From NCBI GenBank assembly GCA_964395045.1, contig CAYNBE010000113.1, forward strand, positions 1 through 12,135: a stretch of 12,135 nucleotides of DNA, in the 5' to 3' direction. A program made the translations under genes and the position numbers. The stretch comes from UBA1413 sp964395045. Lineage in GTDB: Bacteria; Bacteroidota; Bacteroidia; Bacteroidales; Prolixibacteraceae. Below the pieces are notes generated by a model. That model worked only from the letters and a program-made list of their open reading frames with translations. It was not told the origin of the DNA and searched no databases. Positions 8,073 to 12,135 of the stretch are shown here, piece after piece; position 1 is the stretch's first letter, and each line of letters opens with the position of its first letter.

Positions 8073-8360
8073 GTCTGCATTCACGAAGAGAATGTCGGGT
8101 TTCAGCCCCCTGACCTCTTTTTCAAAGTCCATCACCCCCGTGCCGCTGTTAATCCATGCATCTTTCACCATTTTGAGGGCTTTCACCATGTAAAGCCTCT
8201 CCTGCTCGGTGTTGATTGTTTTGCGTGCTTTTAATCCGGAAATGGTTCTGTCGGAACCTATACCCACATATAAATCGCCATATGTGGCAGCTTCCTCAAA
8301 AAATGCCACATGCCCGCTGTGTAGCATGTCGTAGCAACCACTCACAAATACTTTTTTCAT
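8073..8360 (-). CDS. Cytidylyltransferase-like nucleotidyltransferase, 5' part only (truncated by gap)
   Basis: The visible 96 residues start MKKVFVSGCYDMLHSGHVAF and end ILFVNAD at the N gap. The nucleotide-binding HxGH motif is H14-S15-G16-H17, followed by YVGIGSD (31-37) and KARKTINTEQERLYMVKALK, which are typical of the GT1/RfaE2/TagD-type nucleotidyltransferase fold. Such enzymes join CTP or ATP to a phosphorylated sugar or polyol. The C-terminal RTTxIS-type motif that would complete the active site is missing because of the gap. The gene is 166 bases downstream of the WbpV-like gene, on the same strand as the polysaccharide cluster, so a role in making an activated glycan precursor is likely. 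The substrate is unknown. The start is the only ATG fitting the family N-terminus; no ribosome-binding sequence is seen. Confidence 0.82.
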
Positions 8361-8526
8361 CTGCGAATTTATCTAATGTTGTGTAATTGCAAAAACATTC
8401 AGAGACATTTAAGACCTATTTTTAAGAACCCTATCCCTAAATCCCCTTTGGAACTTATAACACTCTGCACAAACGAGTTGTAATCTCCATTTTGGGGGCA
8501 GGCAGTCGGCATACAATCTGAAATGC

Positions 8527-9735
8527 TCAACATGTCCGAAAAGCAGTAAATGTCTGGAATAATCCTTCTTTCGCTGAAACCGGCATATTTGTGATCCCCA
8601 GAGCAGCTTTTATTCTGGTATTGGAAACACAATAATCTTCGGTGAGCTTTTTCAACCGTTCGCTGTTGAATGGCAGGTGAAGCAGGTCGCCGGTTCTGGC
8701 GGCTGCCCTGATCAGCCCCTTGGGAATGTGCCAGATGGATGGCTCCCGGTGGAGGGAGTCAGCGATCAACCCTATGATTGCATTTGTGGAAAGGGTTTCG
8801 TCGTCGGCCAGATTGTAAATTCCGGAGGGAATGTCTCTTTCGATGAATAATCTGGCAGCAAACGCCACATTTCCGATCGATACAAACGAGCGCTTGTTTT
8901 CGAAACTTCCCAGAGGCCATGGAATTCCTTTGCTGACAACCTTATACAGAAGGTTCAGGTTGCCCTTGTTCCCGGGACCGTGAATCATGGCAGGACGCAG
9001 GATATAAATCAACCTGGAATTTCGGATTTTGTCTTCATTGGTGAAGGGCGAATTAATAGGTAATTGGAATTCTGGGAACGGAGCATTGGGAATGAGATGG
9101 TTGTCATGGGTGTCATGGTTATCATTGTTATCATGGTTATCATTGTTTCGTTCTTTCGTTCTTTTGCTCCCTCGCTCTATCGCTCCCTCGTCTCCCAGTC
9201 TCAAAGTCTCGCAGTCACTTTGTCTCTCTCCCGCTTTTTCGCACTCCCGCTCCCTCGCTCCTTTATCTCCCTGTCTCTCAGTCTCAAAGTCTTTTAGTCT
9301 TTTCAGGATGTACTGTTCTGCTGCAAGTTTTGATCTCCCGTAGGGCGTTTTTGGCACAGGCTCCTCCTCCTCCGTCAGCCACCTACTGCTAACACTGTCG
9401 GTTACTGCTTTCACCGAGCTGAAAAAGATGAATTTTCGGGCAGATGATTGAAGAAAATAGTCGAATATCTTCCGGGTTAATCCGGTGTTTATATCGAAAT
9501 ACTCCTGTTCATGGCTGGTTCCGGAGGTGTCGTGGGCTTTTCCGGCAAGGTGGATGATGGTATGCACTGCGGGGAGAGAATCCAGCTCTTCCCAGCGGTA
9601 AAAATCTCCGGAAGGATATTTCCCGGGACCGGCAATATCCAGTCCGATAAGGTGAAAATCGCCCGAAAGGGCGTCGTATAGGTTAGAGCCCACAAATCCG
9701 TTGGCCCCGGTAATCAATATTTTCTTGGGTTCCAT
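8527..9735 (-). CDS. NAD-dependent nucleotide-sugar reductase/epimerase (WbpV-like) with an internal repeat-derived insert
   Basis: The 402-residue extended SDR protein begins MEPKKILITGANGFVGSN, with the NAD-binding TGANGFVG at 9-16. IIHLAGKAHD follows near 60-69, then SSVKAV (S106/S107) and the catalytic Y132-GRS-K136. After an insert, the fold resumes with ILRPAMIHGPGNKGNL (245-260) and GIPWPLGSFENKRSFVSIGN (270-289). The GxK-N and PLGS-N-RS features resemble WbpV/QnlA-type enzymes that reduce or epimerise UDP-4-keto-6-deoxy-HexNAc made by a WbpM-type dehydratase. That partner and a WbpL-like transferase lie downstream, in the order seen for wbpV-wbpL-wbpM in Pseudomonas aeruginosa. Residues about 147-240 are extra: a charged run, then repeated Asp-Asn-His triplets, then a short non-repetitive stretch, all in frame. 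Without them the length is near the usual 310-320. ATG 9735 is preferred over ATG 9765, which would add ten unconserved residues. Exact reaction uncertain. Confidence 0.88.
   Translation of the reverse strand: MEPKKILITGANGFVGSNLYDALSGDFHLIGLDIAGPGKYPSGDFYRWEELDSLPAVHTIIHLAGKAHDTSGTSHEQEYFDINTGLTRKIFDYFLQSSARKFIFFSSVKAVTDSVSSRWLTEEEEPVPKTPYGRSKLAAEQYILKRLKDFETERQGDKGARERECEKAGERQSDCETLRLGDEGAIERGSKRTKERNNDNHDNNDNHDTHDNHLIPNAPFPEFQLPINSPFTNEDKIRNSRLIYILRPAMIHGPGNKGNLNLLYKVVSKGIPWPLGSFENKRSFVSIGNVAFAARLFIERDIPSGIYNLADDETLSTNAIIGLIADSLHREPSIWHIPKGLIRAAARTGDLLHLPFNSERLKKLTEDYCVSNTRIKAALGITNMPVSAKEGLFQTFTAFRTC
9097..9150. repeat. Six tandem 9-base repeats inside the WbpV-like gene
   Basis: On the plus strand six consecutive 9-base units (ATGGTTGTC, ATGGGTGTC, ATGGTTATC, ATTGTTATC, ATGGTTATC, ATTGTTTCG) follow each other without gaps. 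The minus strand translates them as RNN, DNH, DNN, DNH, DTH, DNH. The period is a multiple of three, so copy-number change would keep the gene in frame. Confidence 0.9.
9151..9303. repeat. Degenerate purine/pyrimidine-skewed repeats inside the WbpV-like gene
   Basis: The plus strand is almost pure pyrimidine plus G (CTCCCTCGCTC, GTCTCTCAGTC and similar). CAGTCTCAAAGTCT occurs exactly at 9196-9209 and 9279-9292, and CGCTCCCTCG at 9181-9190 and 9248-9257. The two copies are therefore imperfect tandem duplicates with small insertions between them. The coding strand is purine-rich and free of stops, giving Glu/Arg/Lys/Gly/Asp-rich protein. Confidence 0.85.
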
Positions 9736-9867
9736 GGCATAATGGTAATCGGTATACGAAAGCATTGGAGGTTATTGCTCATTCCTGAGCCATCTGTGGT
9801 GACCGGTATGAAAATAGCGGAAGTTAGAATCTTATGTAATAAATGGGTTTTGCCAAAAAACTTGACC

Positions 9868-9900
9868 TGACAACCCGAAAACTATGACAACTTTGACAAC
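9868..9900. repeat. Three short TGACAAC repeats
   Basis: TGACAAC occurs at 9868-9874, 9885-9891 and 9894-9900, just outside the left 43-base repeat. The spacing (17 then 9) is irregular. It could be an operator or simply another intergenic repeat; nothing else decides. The rest of 9736-9947 shows no promoter match on the minus strand. Confidence 0.4.
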
Positions 9901-9941
9901 AGGCGCAGATCGTATCCCTCCCAGCCCCGGAGGGGTTGAAC
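9899..9941 (+). repeat. Left copy of 43-base flanking direct repeat, with REP-like hairpin
   Basis: This segment matches 10816-10858 at 39 of 43 positions in the same orientation; the four differences are at positions 7, 14, 18 and 23. Its right part is a hairpin, CAGCCCC (9922-9928), loop GGA, GGGGTTG (9932-9938), with one G-T pair, followed by AAC. It ends six bases before the transposase stop codon, so it forms the downstream flank of that gene. Confidence 0.9.
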
Positions 9942-9947
9942 TTCGTA

Positions 9948-10394
9948 TTATGGAAAGAAACGCTCATCAATCTCAATTCCCTGCTCAATAAGCAATCTTC
10001 TCAACTCATCATCATACGATTCATTTTTATGATGCATTCTTTGATTAGCAATATATTGAGTTATCATTGTTTTATCTTTTGAAGCATACGTTAATGCTGC
10101 ATATCCGTCTGCCCATCCGGTGAAATCCGGGAAATTGCCTGATTTTTTTAACCAGAGTGATGAAGCTGTTTTCATATCCCTGATAAAATCGGCCAAAGCG
10201 ATGGATGGGTGCAGGTCACAGAAAATATGGATATGGTTTTCCATGCCATTTATCTGATATAGAAAGCAATTTTTGTTCCTGATGAAGCCGGCTATGTATG
10301 AATAGAGCTCTTGGGAATGCGCCAGAGGAAGTGTTTTCAGGCTTCCTTTCGTCCGGAAAATAAGATGATAATAGATTGATCGATAACTTGACAT
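9948..10394 (-). CDS. IS200/RAYT-like Y1 (HUH) transposase
   Basis: This 148-residue protein is a complete single-domain HUH endonuclease/transposase, which cuts and joins single-stranded DNA at hairpins using one tyrosine. The HUH motif is H54-I55-H56 in MENHIHIF. The nucleophile is most likely Y114 in MITQYIANQRMHH, with Q118 one helical turn later and H121/H122. GWADGYAALTYASKD (93-107) and the C-terminal LLIEQGIEIDERFFP match the compact Bacteroidota branch of this family as I know it. Length is normal and no frame damage is seen, so it could be active. No TnpB gene is present. The stop is six bases from a CAGCCCC hairpin, and the ATG is 13 bases from an inverted copy. Bacterial REP arrays are typically mobilised by such solitary enzymes, which fits the hairpin array next to it. 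ATG 10394 is the natural start (MSSYRSIYYHLIF). Confidence 0.92.
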   Translation of the reverse strand: MSSYRSIYYHLIFRTKGSLKTLPLAHSQELYSYIAGFIRNKNCFLYQINGMENHIHIFCDLHPSIALADFIRDMKTASSLWLKKSGNFPDFTGWADGYAALTYASKDKTMITQYIANQRMHHKNESYDDELRRLLIEQGIEIDERFFP

Positions 10395-10407
10395 TGTTTG
10401 TTTATTT

Positions 10408-10427
10408 GTTCAACCCTTTCAGGGCTG
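10408..10427 (-). repeat. Inverted REP-like hairpin upstream of the transposase
   Basis: On the minus strand this reads CAGCCCTGAAAGGGTTG followed by AAC, the same hairpin family as at 9922 and 10839 but in opposite orientation. The stem keeps the same single G-T pair. Together with the 9922 copy it brackets the transposase gene as an inverted pair. Confidence 0.8.
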
Positions 10428-10450
10428 AGGTTGGTTTTGATTTTCTTTTA

Positions 10451-10553
10451 CCCCCGGTTACACTGTCGTTGCACCGGGGGTTACTGAGATACAGCCACTT
10501 CGTGGCAGGGGTTTCTACGTGACACCTGGTTTCGCTGCCGTTACACCGGGGGT
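10451..10553. repeat. Hairpin composite unit 1 (A-B-A')
   Basis: Part A is CCCCCGGT (10451-10458) pairing perfectly with ACCGGGGG (10473-10480), followed by TTACT. Part B is the tight hairpin GCCAC-TTC-GTGGC (10494-10506). Part A' (about 10525-10553) begins CCTGGTTTCGCTGCCGTT and ends CACCGGGGG, a degenerate relative of A with poor pairing. A' starts 74 bases after A. Confidence 0.88.
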
Positions 10554-10593
10554 ACCTCCTGCCGGCTATCTGTTGATGCTCCGTTGGCTACTT

Positions 10594-10698
10594 CCCCCGG
10601 TTACACTACCGTTGCACCGGGGGTTATTCCGCTTCAGCCACTTCGTGGCAGTGGGTTATACGCTATCCCTGGTTTAGTTGCCGTTGCACGGGGAGGTT
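10594..10698. repeat. Hairpin composite unit 2 (A-B-A')
   Basis: The order of unit 1 is repeated 143 bases further on. A is CCCCCGGT (10594-10601) with ACCGGGGG (10616-10623), B is GCCACTTCGTGGC (10637-10649), and A' (about 10668-10698) begins CCTGGTTTAGTTGCCGTT. The A-to-B (43 bases) and A-to-A' (74 bases) distances are the same as in unit 1, so the composite was duplicated as a block. Confidence 0.88.
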
Positions 10699-10699
10699 A

Positions 10700-10758
10700 C
10701 TCCCGCAGGTTACACTGTCGTTGCACCGGGAGTTACTAAGCTTCAGCCACTTCGTGGC
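10700..10758. repeat. Hairpin composite unit 3 (A-B), with compensated stem
   Basis: A is CTCCCG (10700-10705) pairing with CGGGAG (10727-10732), and B is GCCACTTCGTGGC (10746-10758). Compared with units 1 and 2, the second stem pair has changed from C-G to T-A on both sides, so pairing is preserved. No A' follows; a hairpin of the CAGCCC family starts ten bases later. Confidence 0.85.
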
Positions 10759-10767
10759 AGGGGTTTA

Positions 10768-10784
10768 CAGCCCAGAAAGGGCTG
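10768..10784 (+). repeat. REP-like hairpin CAGCCC/GGGCTG inside the array
   Basis: CAGCCC and GGGCTG form a perfect 6-base-pair stem around AGAAA. It matches the minus-strand copy at 10411-10427 at 15 of 17 positions. The G-T pair of the other copies is here a G-C pair, a second sign of maintained pairing. Confidence 0.8.
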
Positions 10785-10794
10785 CATCTGAGTA

Positions 10795-10815
10795 ACCGCG
10801 GGTGCAAACCGCGGT
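10795..10815. repeat. Hairpin ACCGCGG/CCGCGGT
   Basis: A perfect 7-base-pair inverted repeat with a 7-base loop (GTGCAAA) directly precedes the right 43-base repeat. The left repeat lacks this neighbour. It is a distinct hairpin type, seen once in the window. Confidence 0.75.
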
Positions 10816-10858
10816 ACAGGCACAGATCATATACCTCTCAGCCCCGGAGGGGTTGAAC
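10816..10858 (+). repeat. Right copy of 43-base flanking direct repeat, with REP-like hairpin
   Basis: Same orientation as 9899-9941 and 39 of 43 bases identical. The hairpin is CAGCCCC (10839-10845), loop GGA, GGGGTTG (10849-10855), then AAC. It ends 16 bases from the stop codon of the ATPase gene, so it may also shape the 3' end of that transcript. Confidence 0.9.
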
Positions 10859-10874
10859 CACGTTTTTATGTTAC

Positions 10875-12071
10875 TCAATAAAGAAACCCGAATAACCAGA
10901 GAGGTATCTGGTTCTGAAATCCGTATTCGATATTGTCTTTGGCTATCCAGATGTTTTGCTGCCCCGTATCAGGGATTATTTTTTTGTTCTTCCCCCCTAT
11001 TTCAAACAAATACTGACCATCCACAAGAAAATCATGATGGCTGGGATATGCGATCTGATATTTTGCCTGAAGCTGATTGTAGAAAAATGTTTCGCGCAAT
11101 GAACCGGTATTGATATCCTGCCGGGAAAGGGTATAATACAGGTTGGGGTGGAAAAGGAAGACTTTGTCGGGTTTCTGAAGAAGAGTCGACCCTGCAGGAT
11201 CTGCATACAAAAGGCCAAGAAGTCGTGATTTGTGGAGGATATGCAAGCTGTTCATCAGCGTATTGCGTGCAATTTCTATTTGCGACGCCAGTTTTGATAC
11301 ATTGGGTTTGAAAGGAGAAGTGATGGCAAGAACATACAACAGTTTTTTCAACTTTTTCTGGTGGGCAATGCTGATCCCTTCATTGTATGGAAGGTCTGAC
11401 TCGATGATCAGGTTGATATCCTGAAGCACTTTCAGATGGTAAAATTCTCTGCTTTCCAGATAGTACGGATAATACCCTAGTCTGAGGTAGTTGCTAAAAT
11501 GGTGAAGTGGTTTGATCTTCCCGTTGACATCCCTGGCAATGTCCAAATGTTCTTTTAGAAGATAATCAAGGTTAAATGCAGGAAATTGAATGCCTGTTTC
11601 AAAGGTGAGGTATTCGCGGAAAGACAATCCCGGCATTTCAAACATAATGGCGCGGCGGCTCAGGTCGACCGGGGCTTTTGCCAATTCAATAATTGAAGAA
11701 CCTGTGAAAATAATTTTTTCAAGTTCCGGGTGGTTGTCATATATGTTCTTGACAACAATGCTCCAGTCACCATAACGATGAACTTCGTCAAGGATAAGGT
11801 TTTTGCCCCCTTTTTTTACAAAATCGGACACCAGGTCTGACAGCGAACCAGATTTGAAATAAATATCATCGAGGCTCAGGTAGAGTGTTCGGTGATCCAG
11901 CGGAAGGTTATTCCTTGCATATTGCAGAACCAGCGTTGTTTTGCCTACGCCCCTGGCACCCTTGATCCCGATCAGCCGGTTATTCCATCCACTTTCAGGG
12001 AAAGGTTTCCGGAACAATGTAACTGGCAGGCTACGCAACCGCTGATAAAATATCTGAAAGAAATATTCCAT
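10875..12071 (-). CDS. AAA-type ATPase with C-terminal DUF4143 domain
   Basis: This 398-residue protein has the two-part layout of the AAA_14/DUF4143 family. The P-loop is GARGVGKTT (38-46), with K44 contacting phosphate. Walker B is LILDEVH (92-98; D95, E96), and FTGSS (122-126) is the sensor-like strand. SFREYLTF (150-157) is the usual family linker. After a helical, winged-helix-like middle (LASQIEIARNTLMNSLHIL, 261-279), the C-terminal domain shows LRETFFYNQLQ (325-335), DFLVDG (347-352) and E357-IGGK361. This resembles the spaced acidic and lysine residues of a PD-(D/E)XK nuclease-like fold. Family members are widespread and often found beside mobile DNA; their cellular role is poorly defined, and no partner toxin or antitoxin is seen here. 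Length is normal and the frame intact. ATG 12071 is the only start fitting the family N-terminus; the 64 bases upstream show no TAnnTTTG. Confidence 0.88.
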   Translation of the reverse strand: MEYFFQIFYQRLRSLPVTLFRKPFPESGWNNRLIGIKGARGVGKTTLVLQYARNNLPLDHRTLYLSLDDIYFKSGSLSDLVSDFVKKGGKNLILDEVHRYGDWSIVVKNIYDNHPELEKIIFTGSSIIELAKAPVDLSRRAIMFEMPGLSFREYLTFETGIQFPAFNLDYLLKEHLDIARDVNGKIKPLHHFSNYLRLGYYPYYLESREFYHLKVLQDINLIIESDLPYNEGISIAHQKKLKKLLYVLAITSPFKPNVSKLASQIEIARNTLMNSLHILHKSRLLGLLYADPAGSTLLQKPDKVFLFHPNLYYTLSRQDINTGSLRETFFYNQLQAKYQIAYPSHHDFLVDGQYLFEIGGKNKKIIPDTGQQNIWIAKDNIEYGFQNQIPLWLFGFLY

Positions 12072-12135
12072 TTTGATTAAAATGTTAACCCAACTTGCAG
12101 TTAGGAGTCGTTAATTCTCTGATTATTGGTACTTT

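Larger units (their letters stand above)
9899..10858. mobile_element. Candidate transposase-plus-hairpin-array unit (REP/RAYT-like)
   Basis: A Y1 transposase gene and about 450 bases of hairpin repeats are enclosed by a 43-base imperfect direct repeat. The same hairpin family lies on both sides of the transposase gene in opposite orientations, the arrangement known for REP-associated tyrosine transposases. The outer limits are inferred from the repeats only. No target-site duplication or empty site can be seen, so movement as one unit is unproven. Confidence 0.5.

Noticed and set aside
7050..8360. Bifunctional cytidylyltransferase-glycosyltransferase fusion protein
   Set aside because: The continuity depends on ten Ns; the transferase has its own ATG and complete N-terminus, and the cytidylyltransferase lacks its C-terminal motifs.
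8399..8632. 77-codon minus-strand open frame between the WbpV-like and cytidylyltransferase genes
   Set aside because: It overlaps the 3' end of the WbpV-like gene, has no recognisable motifs, and its tail is repeat-like intergenic sequence.
9029..9343. Plus-strand serine/leucine-rich open frame opposite the WbpV-like gene
   Set aside because: It is only the complement of the purine-rich repeat, which is stop-free in several frames; it has no start context or homology and overlaps an intact enzyme.
10451..10765. CRISPR-like array
   Set aside because: Repeats are irregularly spaced hairpins of different types, the intervening sequence is itself repeated, and no cas gene is present.
10408..10858. 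Integron attC cassette array
   Set aside because: There is no integron integrase, there are no cassette genes between the hairpins, and the hairpins lack the attC R and L core layout.

Overview
The window looks like a contig from an uncultured member of the Bacteroidota. None of the start codons has a Shine-Dalgarno sequence. Three intergenic sites match the Bacteroidota -7 promoter element TAnnTTTG. The gene content (GH43 glycosidase, HUH transposase with hairpin repeats, DUF4143 ATPase, surface-polysaccharide genes) also fits that phylum. A run of 10 Ns at 8063-8072 shows it is a draft scaffold.

Layout. 1-159 is the start of queG (minus strand, cut by the window edge). 286-2046 is a GH43 glycosidase (minus). 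A divergent intergenic region then leads to 2228-4678 (plus), a polytopic O-antigen ligase/polymerase-like protein with a C-terminal TPR domain. Converging on it from the right is a minus-strand polysaccharide cluster. In order of transcription it holds a WbpV-like NAD-dependent sugar-nucleotide reductase/epimerase (9735-8527), a cytidylyltransferase-like gene cut by the gap (8360-8073), a WecA/WbpL-like polyprenyl-phosphate sugar-phosphate transferase (8024-7050) and a large membrane-bound WbpM/CapD-like 4,6-dehydratase (6719-4794). Together these could make a UDP-6-deoxy-HexNAc sugar, load it on undecaprenyl phosphate, and, through the plus-strand Wzy/WaaL-like protein, polymerise or ligate the glycan.

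The right part holds the most unusual structure. A 148-residue Y1 (IS200/RAYT-like) transposase lies at 9948-10394, beside about 450 bases of non-coding DNA built from several families of short hairpins (10408-10858). One family (CAGCCC...GGGTTG) flanks the transposase in inverted orientation. A 43-base near-identical direct repeat encloses the whole 0.96-kb block. A DUF4143-type ATPase gene (12071-10875) ends 16 bases beyond it.

The second unusual feature is inside the WbpV-like gene. About 85-95 extra, highly charged residues, encoded by two different kinds of degenerate tandem DNA repeat, sit in frame in the middle of an otherwise intact enzyme. The 436-codon open frame across the N gap is a scaffold artefact joining two unrelated genes.
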